Source: Rhizobium sp. CB3090 (lineage in GTDB: Bacteria; Pseudomonadota; Alphaproteobacteria; Rhizobiales; Rhizobiaceae). From it: a stretch of DNA of 64,000 bases. The notes below the pieces were generated by a model that worked only from the letters and a program-made list of their open reading frames with translations, was not told where the DNA came from and did not search any database. A program made the translations under genes and the position numbers. Below, one piece after another: positions 51,561-60,966 of the stretch (within the stretch, counting starts at the first letter, position 1; every line of letters starts with the position of its first letter). The DNA is taken from the NCBI RefSeq assembly GCF_029714285.1, contig NZ_CP121663.1, positions 1,488,001-1,552,000 on the forward strand. The letters run 5' to 3'.

Positions 51561-52547
51561 CTACTCTGGCTTCAGCACGGCCGCGCCGCTCACTCGGCCC
51601 GCCCGCAAGTCGGCAACGGCCGCGTTGGCTTCGGCAAGGGGATAAACGCTCGTATGCGTCTTGACCATCGCCTCGCGAGCAATCGGGAAGAATTCACGGG
51701 CGTCCTGACGCGTAAGGTTTGCGACGGATATGATGCTTCGCTCTTCCCATAGCAGGCGGTAGGGCATTGATGGGATATCGCTCATGTGAATGCCGCCGCA
51801 GACCACGCGCCCGCCTTTTCGGATCGCCTTCAACGCAGCAGGAACGAGCTCGCCGACGGGAGCGAAGATGATTGCCGCATCGAGGAGCACCGGAGGCGAT
51901 TGATCGGAACCGCCTGCCCACTTCACGCCGAGACTAAGCGCGAACTGCTTGGCAGTGTCATCTCCGGGTCGTGAAAACGCATAGACTTCTTTTCCTTGCC
52001 ACCGGCAAACTTGGCAGATGATATGCGCGGCCGCGCCAAAGCCATAGAGTCCAATGCGCTTCGCATCGCCAGCTTGCTTCAGCGAGCGCCAGCCAATGAG
52101 ACCTGCGCACATCAACGGAGCCAGAGCGACGGGATCGGCCTCCTCATCGAGGTCGAAGGCGAAATCAGCATCCGCGACCGTATGGGTGGCAAAGCCGCCA
52201 TCACGGGTGTAGCCCGTAAATAAGGGCTTGTCGCAGAGATTCTCCTGCCCCCTCAGGCAGAAAGAACACTCGCCGCAAGAATGGCCAAGCCAGGGCACGC
52301 CGACCCTTCGCCCTATCCTTGCTGGAGACACGTTTTTCCCAACCCCTTCGACAATGCCGACGATTTCATGGCCGGGAATGAGCGGAAGTTTAGGGTTGGG
52401 CAGATCGCCGTCAAACACATGCAAATCCGTTCTACAGATAGCACAAGCCTCGACACGCACCAAAAGCTCGTCCTTTCCGGGCACAGGATCCGGCCGTTCC
52501 ATCATGCGCAACGGTGCGCCAACCTTTTCCATCACCATTGCCCGCAT
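51561..52547 (-). CDS. Zinc-dependent alcohol dehydrogenase
   Basis: This 328-residue medium-chain dehydrogenase has catalytic-zinc ligands Cys38 (ICRTDLH) and His60-Glu61 (GHEIVG). Structural-zinc cysteines are Cys91, Cys94, Cys97 and Cys105. The NAD loop is GLYGFGAAAHI. It resembles the AdhA-like group that interconverts primary alcohols and aldehydes. It lies among stress-type genes and may dispose of reducing power or of aldehydes when oxygen is low. No clear FixK box is directly upstream of it; the 108 bases between it and the phosphoribosyltransferase gene are short. Confidence 0.9.
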   Translation of the reverse strand: MRAMVMEKVGAPLRMMERPDPVPGKDELLVRVEACAICRTDLHVFDGDLPNPKLPLIPGHEIVGIVEGVGKNVSPARIGRRVGVPWLGHSCGECSFCLRGQENLCDKPLFTGYTRDGGFATHTVADADFAFDLDEEADPVALAPLMCAGLIGWRSLKQAGDAKRIGLYGFGAAAHIICQVCRWQGKEVYAFSRPGDDTAKQFALSLGVKWAGGSDQSPPVLLDAAIIFAPVGELVPAALKAIRKGGRVVCGGIHMSDIPSMPYRLLWEERSIISVANLTRQDAREFFPIAREAMVKTHTSVYPLAEANAAVADLRAGRVSGAAVLKPE

Positions 52548-52655
52548 GGACTGTTCCCTGAAGCTAAGTTCCTGTTTAATGAGGGGTGCCGGATCCTTTC
52601 CAATTCCGCCGCCGTCGATATTGGCAGCTTAGCATTGATGAAAAAGGTCGTGTCC

Positions 52656-53303
52656 TCAACTCTGTGCAAGCATTTGTGGGCGGAGATATCCGATCACATC
52701 GTCGTCGGAGAGCTGAGGAAAATGGCGGTAAAAACCGCCGACGCCCCGAAAGAAATGCGTCGCCTCCAGGCAGATGATTTCATCTGCTTCGTTTTCAAGA
52801 GCGGAGATTGCTGAGGCGGGCGCCACAGGAACGGCAATAATGGTGTGGCCAACGTCGCTCTCTTTAATAGCCGACAGGACAGCCTTCATTGTCGAGCCGG
52901 TCGCCAGGCCATCGTCAACCAAGATAACCGTTTTGCCCTTTATGTCCCTGCGAGGCAGAACATCCTTAAATACAGCCTTTCGCTTGGCGATCGTGCGCAA
53001 CTCATCTTCAACCGCAGATTGGAAGACCTCCTCCGTCACGCTGACGCGTTGGATGACCGCCTCGTTCCTGAAGATATGGGGGCGGGCACCATCCACAACA
53101 GCGCCCATCGCAATCTCCGGCGCACTGGGGAGGCCGATTTTCCGCACGAAAACAATGTCCATAGGCGCATGCAAGGCCTTGGCAATTTCAAATGCAATTG
53201 GAACACCGCCTCGAGGTAGCCCAAGAACGACGACATCGTGATTGCGATGGTGACGGAGCGCCTTTGCAAGCTTCTGCCCTGCTTCCATTCGATCTTCAAA
53301 CAT
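52656..53303 (-). CDS. Phosphoribosyltransferase-domain protein
   Basis: This 215-residue type I phosphoribosyltransferase-fold protein has the PRPP-binding loop VILVDDGLATGSTM at about residues 124-137 and an N-terminal LGLPRGGVPIAFEIAKAL. ATG 53303, with GGAG eight bases before it, gives the usual length for this group; the frame stays open upstream but without a start signal. These proteins are often encoded with M50 proteases, universal stress proteins and alcohol dehydrogenases in low-oxygen regulons; the substrate is unknown. A degenerate FixK-like box lies about 95 bases upstream. Confidence 0.88.
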   Translation of the reverse strand: MFEDRMEAGQKLAKALRHHRNHDVVVLGLPRGGVPIAFEIAKALHAPMDIVFVRKIGLPSAPEIAMGAVVDGARPHIFRNEAVIQRVSVTEEVFQSAVEDELRTIAKRKAVFKDVLPRRDIKGKTVILVDDGLATGSTMKAVLSAIKESDVGHTIIAVPVAPASAISALENEADEIICLEATHFFRGVGGFYRHFPQLSDDDVIGYLRPQMLAQS

Positions 53304-53394
53304 GATCCGATCTCCGAGGGACGAGATGCAAACTTCCAACCGAACGCAGAAGTGTCCATTTATATGGATTTTCACTAATATAAAGCACCTCTGT

Positions 53395-53408
53395 TTGACG
53401 GCAACCAA
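53395..53408. promoter_or_regulatory. Degenerate FixK/FNR-like box before the phosphoribosyltransferase gene
   Basis: TTGAC-GGCA-ACCAA differs from the TTGAY-N4-RTCAA consensus at one position. Its distance of about 92 bases from the start codon suits an activator site. On sequence alone it could be chance. Confidence 0.35.
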
Positions 53409-53563
53409 CATCGAATGCCTGTCCAATCGGCTGTGCAGTCATCGCCGGCGCATGACGACCGCAGGACTGCGTAGAAAGGGTCAAAGTTCTAACTTGTTGA
53501 GCATACGCCGGTTTCAACCCGGTCGTGACGGCTACTCCTATCAACGAGTCAGTCGCCGTCTCC

Positions 53564-55117
53564 TCAGATGTCAGCGGCCACCGAAACAAAGTCGGCCTCT
53601 TTTATAGCAAGGTGACGCAAGATTTCGTCGGCGAGTTTTTCTGCGGGAAGGGCCGCCTCCAGCCTGATCCAGTCGACCGCGCCGCTACCTTTCCACAGTT
53701 GATGAGCCAGGACGTCCACCGTCGCGTCTGAACACCCACCCGTTCGCGCCTCGACACGCTGCCAAAGCAAGGCCGGATCGGCCTCAAGCCAGAAACCGGA
53801 GACGAGGCGCCTTCGTTCACCTGCGGCCTCTTCAATCATCCGCCGATTGCCGGGTTTATCGAAAACGGCATCGACTACAGTGCAGCCGCCCTCCGCCAGG
53901 ATGAAGCGTGCGCGCAGGCCAAGCTCCTGGTAGACTTTGGCCGAAACCTCGGCACGATAGGCTGCCGGCGGCAACCGCGTCTCCGGCGAAACGCCGTGCA
54001 TGGATTTGCGCACGCGATCGCTCTCGACGATACGCGCACCGGGGGCGAGGCCAAGGCGCGGTGCCAATGCCTCGGCAAGCGTTGTTTTACCCGATCCACT
54101 AAGGCCACCAATTGCAACGAGCTGCGCCTTAGCGGGCTGCAGCAATGTGTATGCAAGCCGGAAATATGAACGAGCCTCGGCTGCAAGGGTCGGCGCATGA
54201 GCGTCCGCTTCCTCTGCCTGGGTAGCGATCACATGCGCCCGAACCGCAGCGCGCAAAGCAACGAAAAACGGCAGCGCGGAGAAACCATCGTCCTCACCGG
54301 TCTCATCGAGATAGCGGTTCATGACAAGGTTCGCAAATTGCGGATATCCGCGATGCCAAAGGTCCATCAGCAGAAAAGCGAGATCGTAGAGAATGTCGAC
54401 GGTGGCAATCTGGTCGTTGAATTCAATGCAGTCGAATAGGCAAGGCTTGCCATCGAGCAGGAAAATATTGCGCAAATGAAGGTCGCCGTGGCAGCGCCTG
54501 ATCTTGCCGGCCGCCTCGCGCTTGTCCAACAACTCCGAAAGGGCCGCAAGTCGACGCTTGAAAGCCGCAGTCAACTGTTCGACCTCTTCGTCAGAGAAAA
54601 CATGGCTTGTCGCGAAGCCCGCCTCGTTGACCTTCAGCACCGCCTCTACGTTAGCCGCGCCACCGCCCGCGCGAATGACCGGTGCGCGTCGGTGGAAATC
54701 GACGATGGCTTGTGCGAGCGCCGTCATCAACGACGTCGTCAACCCACACGCACCCGCGATACGGTCGAATAAGGCGGATTGATCGAAACGCCGCATCTCG
54801 ACCAACGCATCGACGAACGGCCCACCGGCGTCAAAGGCCATGCTGCCGTCATTCGTACGCGAAATACCGCGAACGCCGAGATAGATGCCCGGAGCCGTCG
54901 GGCTATTCAACTGCACCTCTTTCTGGCAGGCCGCCAGCCTTCGTTCGGCCGTGGAAAAATCGGCATACGGCAGTCTTACGGCCCGTTTCATCTTATAGGC
55001 GCGGTCTCCCGCAAGAAATATGCGGGAGATATGCGTCTCGATCGTTTCGACCGGGCCTGTTCGGGAAAGCACGTGCTCGATGAAGGCGATAGTTTCGGAT
55101 TGGTCTTCGGTGATCAT
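53564..55117 (-). CDS. Two-domain kinase: aminoglycoside-phosphotransferase-like plus P-loop ATPase
   Basis: This is a 517-residue fusion. The N-terminal half is an APH-like fold with RRCHGDLHLRNIF (catalytic loop, about residue 207) and LFDCIEFND (metal-binding loop). The C-terminal half is a P-loop kinase with Walker A GGLSGSGKTT near residue 334 and DRVRKSMHG. Both halves belong to phosphotransferase families; this fusion is common in proteobacteria and of unknown substrate. A FixK/FNR-like box lies 67 bases upstream, which joins it to the low-oxygen genes around it. Confidence 0.88.
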   Translation of the reverse strand: MITEDQSETIAFIEHVLSRTGPVETIETHISRIFLAGDRAYKMKRAVRLPYADFSTAERRLAACQKEVQLNSPTAPGIYLGVRGISRTNDGSMAFDAGGPFVDALVEMRRFDQSALFDRIAGACGLTTSLMTALAQAIVDFHRRAPVIRAGGGAANVEAVLKVNEAGFATSHVFSDEEVEQLTAAFKRRLAALSELLDKREAAGKIRRCHGDLHLRNIFLLDGKPCLFDCIEFNDQIATVDILYDLAFLLMDLWHRGYPQFANLVMNRYLDETGEDDGFSALPFFVALRAAVRAHVIATQAEEADAHAPTLAAEARSYFRLAYTLLQPAKAQLVAIGGLSGSGKTTLAEALAPRLGLAPGARIVESDRVRKSMHGVSPETRLPPAAYRAEVSAKVYQELGLRARFILAEGGCTVVDAVFDKPGNRRMIEEAAGERRRLVSGFWLEADPALLWQRVEARTGGCSDATVDVLAHQLWKGSGAVDWIRLEAALPAEKLADEILRHLAIKEADFVSVAADI

Positions 55118-55183
55118 ATGCCAACCTCTCGCGTGGCGGCTCCAACGGGATGCGCCATCGTTTCACAGATGGCACGTACCGCA

Positions 55184-55197
55184 TTGACGCGCATCAA
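55184..55197. promoter_or_regulatory. FixK/FNR-like box before the two-domain kinase gene
   Basis: TTGAC-GCGC-ATCAA is a full match to the FixK/FNR consensus. It is 67 bases before the kinase start on the minus strand, the spacing expected for activation. The rest of the 453-base gap to the M50 protease gene (55118-55570) has no gene; a poorer box-like sequence, TTGATGCTGATCGT, lies at about 55298. Confidence 0.65.
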
Positions 55198-55570
55198 TGA
55201 CGTGGCAGGTCTCGTGTTCCACGAAAACATCAGTATTAGAATATCATGGAAAGCGGTGCGATGGACCTCTCCTCGCGACGACAGCCTGTCGGGGCATTGA
55301 TGCTGATCGTTCGAAGAGCCGGCGAAGCCATCGGCTCCCCTGAAAAAAGCGGCACCTTTCTAAGTGCCAGCAGGACGGCTCGCCCGTGACTTCCGCCGAT
55401 CTTGCCAGCCAATATCTTGCGGGCCGGATGTCAGGCCTTATCTTCAGAAGTTCCGGTGATCGCAATTGCGTTGCACCCTGAACGGATCCGCACTGCGCGG
55501 CCCGAAGTGCGTCGAGACCGTAGGCATCGCTCGACATGACAGCACGTTAAGTTCAGATGAGGATTAAGGC

Positions 55571-56698
55571 ATGAGATGGTCAATCAAGATCGGCACGATC
55601 GCTGGAACCGCGATCCGGGTGCATATGACTTTTGTCGTCCTGCTCGTCTGGATATGGCTGGCCCACTATCAAATCAGTGGAGCGCGAGCGGCTTGGGAAG
55701 GACTGGCCTTTGTCGTTGCGGTATTTGGCTGCGTATTACTGCACGAGTTTGGTCATATCGCCGTTGCGCGTCGCTTCGGCATCAAGACGCCCCAGATAAT
55801 GTTGCTGCCGATCGGAGGCGTGGCGACCCTCGAGCGACTTCCCAAGGAACCACGGCAAGAGATGTTGATCGCCATCGCCGGCCCGCTGGTGAACCTTGCC
55901 ATAACCGCACTGATCGTTGCGGCGCTCGGAGGAACAGGAAGTCTGGACCAGGCTTTCGAGCCTCAGGATCCCCGCATCGGCTTTCTCGTTAGATTGGCCG
56001 GCGTCAACATCTTTCTTATGTTGTTTAATCTGATCCCGGCGTTTCCGATGGATGGCGGCCGAGTTCTGCGTGCCGTTCTGTGCTTCTGGCTGCCCTGGGT
56101 TCGGGCCACACAGATTGCCGCAGCGATCGGACAGGGCATCGCCTTCGCGCTCGGTCTCTTCGGCTTGCTTTACAATCCCTGGCTCATCGTGATTGCGATC
56201 TTTGTCTATCTTGCCGCGACCAGCGAGGAACGGGAAGCGCAGATCGAGGATGTCGCTGCTCATGTCTGCGTGTCCGATGTGATGATTACCGAATTCGAGA
56301 CCCTGTCACGCTCTGCCTCCATCGAAGAGGCTGTCGACAGGATGCTTGCGACGACACAAGGCGATTTTCCTATCGTGGGATCTGATGGGCGCCTGATGGG
56401 CCTGCTGACCCGCAACAGCATCATCACGGCGCTGAAGGAGCAAGGGCCTGGGACGCCCGTCACTCAGGCCATGCGGAGCAACATACCGGAAATCGATTAT
56501 CGCTCTCCGTTGAAGGAAGGCTTACGGCGCATGCGGGAGGAAGATGCCCCTGTGGTGGCGGTGGTCGATGACGCCGGTTCGCTGTCCGGCCTCATCAACT
56601 ACGAGACAATTGGTGAGATCTTGATGGTGCGATCCGCGACATCCGGTGATTTCAAGCTTGGTCATCGGCGCCATGACCGGCGGAACTATCGCTTCTGA
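55571..56698 (+). CDS. Site-2 protease-like M50 metallopeptidase with CBS domains
   Basis: This 375-residue membrane protein has about five N-terminal membrane segments. The zinc motif HEFGH is at residues 58-62, and MDGGR, with the third zinc ligand, follows around residue 160. Two CBS domains fill the C-terminal third (about residues 230-360) and probably sense an adenosyl nucleotide. It belongs to the rhomboid-independent intramembrane protease group that includes SpoIVFB-like proteins. GAGG lies before the ATG. The neighbours suggest that it cuts a membrane-anchored regulator in response to energy state; the target is unknown. Confidence 0.92.
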   Translation: MRWSIKIGTIAGTAIRVHMTFVVLLVWIWLAHYQISGARAAWEGLAFVVAVFGCVLLHEFGHIAVARRFGIKTPQIMLLPIGGVATLERLPKEPRQEMLIAIAGPLVNLAITALIVAALGGTGSLDQAFEPQDPRIGFLVRLAGVNIFLMLFNLIPAFPMDGGRVLRAVLCFWLPWVRATQIAAAIGQGIAFALGLFGLLYNPWLIVIAIFVYLAATSEEREAQIEDVAAHVCVSDVMITEFETLSRSASIEEAVDRMLATTQGDFPIVGSDGRLMGLLTRNSIITALKEQGPGTPVTQAMRSNIPEIDYRSPLKEGLRRMREEDAPVVAVVDDAGSLSGLINYETIGEILMVRSATSGDFKLGHRRHDRRNYRF

Positions 56699-57404
56699 GT
56701 ACCTCCGGCCACTGCGCTAAAAAATGCGTTGACCGCGGATTGTGGCATCGCGCTCATGATATATCGAAGCAGGTGGAGCATCACCTTGGCGGCTTCCTGC
56801 CAAACCGTTGTGCAAGAGCATTCGACGGACGCGGCAATATCGATCCGCCACGACTATGTTCGAGCGTGAACTTGAACGCTGTTTTCGGACGTTTTTTTCG
56901 CTTGCAGCTTGCCTGCTGGTCCAGATCTACTTTCTCTTCGGCCGCCTCCAGGAGTTCCATGGCATAGCAGGTGGCCGCGTCGAAATCACTCACACTGAGC
57001 TTTGCGTCGTTGCATTTGTCTTTGATAGCGCGCCTGATCTTTGCAAGCACGCGCCGTCATTCCGCAGCGATCGGCGATCCTCCCTCCGTCGGCGACTACG
57101 GCGTGGCTGGAAAAGCGCAAACAGGATTCCGACAGTCTTGCCTCGATCGTGGCCCGGTGTCGGGAGAAGCGCGCCTTGGCAGCATCGTCCTTCGATGTTT
57201 CGAGCATCTACCCCGAGCGTGGCATGGCTGCCGCCGCGTTTGCGCAGCGGACTCTCTATTGCGATCTCATGTTGTCCGGAGCCAGCGCTCTCGACGATCC
57301 CGTGTTGAGATAAAAACCTTATGGATGCCGTCCTGTTCGAGGCTGGCCGTCCTGTCTTCCTCACGCCTGACAGGCCGCTTTCGAGCCTGCATCCCGCACA
57401 CCAG
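56699..57404. other. Gap with degraded or doubtful reading frames
   Basis: Several overlapping short frames exist on both strands and none has a recognisable domain. On the minus strand a 73-residue frame (56986-57207) leads into the 89-residue frame ending at 56781 with a change of register, which could mean a frameshifted gene. There is no clear promoter or terminator. Confidence 0.4.
56781..57050 (-). CDS. Doubtful small protein, possibly the remnant of a frameshifted gene
   Basis: This 89-residue frame has a helical, charged N-terminal half (residues 1-50) that looks protein-like, and a basic, low-complexity tail. I recognise no family. The frame upstream in another register (56986-57207) also looks protein-like, so one base gain or loss may have split an older gene. 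There is no good ribosome-binding site. Treat as hypothetical. Confidence 0.3.
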   Translation of the reverse strand: MLAKIRRAIKDKCNDAKLSVSDFDAATCYAMELLEAAEEKVDLDQQASCKRKKRPKTAFKFTLEHSRGGSILPRPSNALAQRFGRKPPR

Positions 57405-58415
57405 TTAAGCGGCAGGCACTAGCGATTGATCGGCCTTATAGCGTGCCCATGCGATCCCATCGTCAAGCGATGTCGCCTTGTAAGCCAGATCCGTACCGCC
57501 CGAAAATGCGGCCATGAACCGACGTATCTTGCCGTAGTTATTATCCAGCACCGCATGGGGCCGTCCGAGCAGCAGGGAGCAGATGTGAACATGCAGCCTG
57601 TCGGTGACGATCGTGCGGCCGCGAGAGATCTGGCGGATGCCGCGACGCAGTCGATTATGGGCGGCCGCGTCGAGTTTGCACAGCCGTATTTCGGCGGGTT
57701 TGAGAGCCAGAAGAGCCGTCGCCGCGCCAAGCGCCTTGGAGAGGCGCACGCTTCTCGCGGATTCGGTGGTCCAGTCCTCTTTCGGAATATCGGGATAGGC
57801 GGAAAGGTCGGCATTTCCGACCTTTTCGAGGTCGGATCGCAGCATGGCCAAAACCGGAATTTCCGATACCTCCGGCTCGATAGGACCAATGCAGAAGGCC
57901 ATATCGGGGCAAAGCCGCACTTCGCAATCGAAATGCTTCAGGGCGAATTCCTTCGACTCCTCGTCGCGCACCAGCAAAACGAAATTCTTGTGGCGTCCGA
58001 TGACGCGAGCGCTCTCTTCCACGCGCGACCGGGACTTGTAGTGGATGGATTGTGGGAACTGAATTATCTGACGGTCGGGAAAGCATTCCAGCACCCGTTC
58101 GCGGAAATCCTGATGCGCATCCCAGATGTCACCGAAATTGCCACCGCCATGAATGAAGATCGGGCCGGACGGCATGATGCGGTTAAGCTGCTCAGGCGAG
58201 AAATCATCGATCCTCGACACGTAGGTCGGCCGCTTGCCGTACCGTTTCTTCAGATAGGCCATCTCGCCCAACCAAATGGCCGAGTCGCCGCAGTTGCGGA
58301 TGTCCGGAAAGTCGAGGATTGCCAAAGGCTCATCATGGCTGATGTAGTCTTTGAGGCAATCGTGGACCATGCTTTCCAATTTCGTGATCAAGGTTCGATT
58401 TGATTGCAATGTCAT
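57405..58415 (-). CDS. Polysaccharide pyruvyl transferase family protein
   Basis: This 336-residue protein of the ExoV/PssM-like family has ILDFPDIRNCGDSAIWLGEM near the N-terminus, then IFIHGGGNFGDIW and TDRLHVHICSLLLGRPH in the second half, the family's conserved blocks. It would transfer pyruvate from phosphoenolpyruvate as a ketal onto a sugar of a lipid-linked repeat unit at the inner membrane. It lies 57 bases after a flippase gene, so both serve exopolysaccharide or lipopolysaccharide assembly. No glycosyltransferases are beside it in this window. Confidence 0.88.
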   Translation of the reverse strand: MTLQSNRTLITKLESMVHDCLKDYISHDEPLAILDFPDIRNCGDSAIWLGEMAYLKKRYGKRPTYVSRIDDFSPEQLNRIMPSGPIFIHGGGNFGDIWDAHQDFRERVLECFPDRQIIQFPQSIHYKSRSRVEESARVIGRHKNFVLLVRDEESKEFALKHFDCEVRLCPDMAFCIGPIEPEVSEIPVLAMLRSDLEKVGNADLSAYPDIPKEDWTTESARSVRLSKALGAATALLALKPAEIRLCKLDAAAHNRLRRGIRQISRGRTIVTDRLHVHICSLLLGRPHAVLDNNYGKIRRFMAAFSGGTDLAYKATSLDDGIAWARYKADQSLVPAA

Positions 58416-58472
58416 TTCCCCATTCCCCGTTTAGATGACAAGGCAGTCCAGCCGTGATCGGCCGCACCTTCT

Positions 58473-59957
58473 TCAGGCGAGATGTAGTCTCGGCAGCACT
58501 TTCCCGAGTATGGTTTGGACCTCGGTTTCCGGGCCGGCCGGCCGCTTCATCAACATCCACAGCAGGAAGGTTGTGCCGCAGTAGATGAGGCCGCCAAGCA
58601 GGATCAGTATTGCGAGATGCGTCACGAGCACGACCTTGTCGTCCGTAAACGCCAAATGGCTCGAAGCGAGCGAGACGCCGGCTGCCATGACTGCAACACT
58701 GACGAGCGCCCGAAGGTTGACGGACAACTGCTTCGACACGGAAATCCCCGTGAAGCGCCGTACGAGCATCATGTTGACGAGAGTGCTGAACAAGCCGGTG
58801 AACACGCGGCCGAGGATGACCCCTGGAAGGCCATAGAGCATCAGACCGGCGACCATGATCGGCACCCGCAGGCAGAACATCTGGGCATCGCGGACGAACA
58901 GCACCCGCGTTTCGCCCTTCGCCATGCCGAGTGGTTGCACCAGCGAGCCAAGCGTCTGCAGCGCAAAGACAGAGGCAAGCGACTGGATGATGAAGATGAC
59001 CGGCGCCCACTTGTCACCCAGCGCAAGCCTGACCAGCGGATCGGCGGTTACAGCAACGCCGATGCCGGCTGGAAGCGCAACGGCGGCGACCAGCGCCTGC
59101 ACGCGCTGATAGGCAGCGGCGAGCCTGCCGGGGTCGTTATGAATGCCGGCAAAAGCCGGATAGATCGTCTGTGTCAGCGGTGCGGTCGCTTCCCGCGTCG
59201 GCATCATGGCGAGATTGCTTCCCACCGAATAATAGCCGAGCTGGATTCCGCCGAGCATCTTGCCGACCAGCAGATAATCGAAGCGCCAGTTGAGTGTGCT
59301 GACGATCTGGCCGGCGGTGAGCCAGGCGGAAAAGGAGAAGAACTCCCGCATGTGCTGAAAGGTAATCCTGGGCCGGAAGGGCAGCACCAGATAGGAGACT
59401 ATGACATTCGTCGCCTGGCTTATGAGGGTGCCGATGACCAGCGCCCAATAGCTTTGATAGATCACCGCTATCGCGACCGAGGCAGTAAAGCCGGCGAACT
59501 TCTGCGAAACGGCAAGCACGAATTCTTGCCAGAAGATCAGATCGCGCTGGAGCATGATGCGACGCGGATTGGTAAGACCGCCCATCAGCATGCTGACACC
59601 CAGCGCGAGCATTACGCCCGTCAATCTCGGCTCGTTGAACAGGACGGCGGTCGGATAAGCAAAGATCGCAAACAGAATGCAGATCGCCAGCCCGCGCGCG
59701 GCATTGAGGGTCCAGGCAGCACTGAAATGGGATTCGTCCGGGGCCGTATGACGGATTAGCGCTTCGGAAAGCGAGAGCTCTGTCACCGTCGTAACGATCA
59801 AGAGTATCGTCATGCCGAGAGCGACCACGCCGAAATCAGAGGGCGCCAAATACCGTGCCAATACGAACGTGCTGAGGGTCGCAAGCCCGTTCACGATCGT
59901 CCGAGACAGGCTTAACCACATGCTTCCCTTGACGAGCCGTCCGCTGATGCTAGTCAT
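58473..59957 (-). CDS. Polysaccharide flippase (Wzx/ExoT type, MOP superfamily)
   Basis: This 494-residue integral membrane protein has about 12-14 hydrophobic segments from residue 15 to the end. It begins SGRLVKGSMWLSLSRTIVNG and has the PST-family ARYLAPSDFGVVALG. It moves lipid-linked oligosaccharide units across the inner membrane. ATG 59957 puts the basic start just before the first membrane segment; the ribosome-binding site (GGGGACG) is distant. It is followed by the pyruvyl transferase gene. Confidence 0.88.
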   Translation of the reverse strand: MTSISGRLVKGSMWLSLSRTIVNGLATLSTFVLARYLAPSDFGVVALGMTILLIVTTVTELSLSEALIRHTAPDESHFSAAWTLNAARGLAICILFAIFAYPTAVLFNEPRLTGVMLALGVSMLMGGLTNPRRIMLQRDLIFWQEFVLAVSQKFAGFTASVAIAVIYQSYWALVIGTLISQATNVIVSYLVLPFRPRITFQHMREFFSFSAWLTAGQIVSTLNWRFDYLLVGKMLGGIQLGYYSVGSNLAMMPTREATAPLTQTIYPAFAGIHNDPGRLAAAYQRVQALVAAVALPAGIGVAVTADPLVRLALGDKWAPVIFIIQSLASVFALQTLGSLVQPLGMAKGETRVLFVRDAQMFCLRVPIMVAGLMLYGLPGVILGRVFTGLFSTLVNMMLVRRFTGISVSKQLSVNLRALVSVAVMAAGVSLASSHLAFTDDKVVLVTHLAILILLGGLIYCGTTFLLWMLMKRPAGPETEVQTILGKVLPRLHLA

Positions 59958-60171
59958 ACGATATTGACGTCCCCATTGCACTGTGACGCGGCTATACCGC
60001 ACAGATATCCCTTCCGTATCAATCCCTTACGGCTTGGTACGGCTGTACGAGTTGCACGGTTGCAGTCGATGAGGCGAACCCCTGCGTCTCAGCGGGAACT
60101 AGTTCGAAGGATCAGTATGTCAACATTCCAAAATCATTTTCGCGTCAGTTTCAGTTCATTCTCGCATCATT

Positions 60172-60519
60172 TTAGGATCCTCTTGTCCATGGCTTAAGCG
60201 TGCCGCATCGGTGGAGTCTGGCTTCCGGAAGTTCATCGCTCCCCGAGAGCGCGCGGCAGACTTCTTCGGCCATCAATCGAGCTGCATTAGCAACTGCAGG
60301 AGAAATCGGTTCGCCTCGGCGGGCGTCACGGCCGATGTTAATGAGACCCCTGAGTTCCGCGGCATTCTCGATGAAGCCGTCCAGTCTGTCTCGTATCTCA
60401 ACCGGCAAGCGGCCTGCGTTGTCTAATTTGATCTCACCGTATTTGTCGAGGACACCGTGTAATCGTAGCAGATGCTCGAGGTATGACGACAGGACGGCTA
60501 TCGCTTGACGCTCATTCAT
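60172..60519 (-). CDS. Small conserved-looking hypothetical protein
   Basis: This 115-residue, mostly helical protein (MNERQAIAVLSSYLEHLL, then charged amphipathic stretches to about residue 95) has no recognised domain. GGAGGCGTC precedes the ATG. It is 42 bases downstream of a single-domain response regulator gene on the same strand, so the two may form an operon and it could be the regulator's partner. Function unknown. Confidence 0.65.
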   Translation of the reverse strand: MNERQAIAVLSSYLEHLLRLHGVLDKYGEIKLDNAGRLPVEIRDRLDGFIENAAELRGLINIGRDARRGEPISPAVANAARLMAEEVCRALSGSDELPEARLHRCGTLKPWTRGS

Positions 60520-60561
60520 GACGCCTCCGGTTTTTCGCTCGAGCGGCCGAGGTTTGCTCCT

Positions 60562-60966
60562 CTAGTTTGGTGCGAACAATCGCAGGGCGGGCGGAGGCGG
60601 ACCTAAACTTCCATTCCTTCGGCCATGCAGAAATTCCAGAAGCATTTGAATTATGATCGGAGTAACCGGCTTTGAAACAACGCCGACAATGCCGGAAATG
60701 CCACTTTGCACGGCTTCCGGGTTGCCGGTGACCATAACGACGGCAATGCCGAATTCATCGGAAAGATATCGGCCGATACGAGGACCGGTTTCGCCGTCGC
60801 TGAGATTTACATCCACCAAGGCAAAATCGGAGTGCGGCGCCAGCCGTCTCGCACTGTCGAAATCATGGGCAATCCCCGATGTCGGATACCCCAGTTCGTG
60901 AATAGTCTCCTGAAGGTCGATGGCGATCAGAGGGTTATCCTCGACAATGAGTATTCGATGCTTCAT
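60562..60966 (-). CDS. Single-domain response regulator
   Basis: This 134-residue protein consists of a CheY-like receiver and a short Pro-rich tail. The acidic pocket is Glu9-Asp10, the phosphorylation site is Asp52 (LVDVNLSDG), the switch is Thr80 (MVTGNP) and the conserved lysine is Lys99 (VSKPVTP). There is no output domain and no histidine kinase gene in the window, so it must take phosphate from elsewhere, as in phosphorelays or the alphaproteobacterial general stress response. ACGTTGA-type upstream sequence gives no strong ribosome-binding site. Confidence 0.9.
   Translation of the reverse strand: MKHRILIVEDNPLIAIDLQETIHELGYPTSGIAHDFDSARRLAPHSDFALVDVNLSDGETGPRIGRYLSDEFGIAVVMVTGNPEAVQSGISGIVGVVSKPVTPIIIQMLLEFLHGRRNGSLGPPPPALRLFAPN

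Noticed and set aside
58515..59759. Plus-strand open frame of 414 codons
   Set aside because: It is antisense to the flippase; highly charged composition and no membrane segments or motifs.
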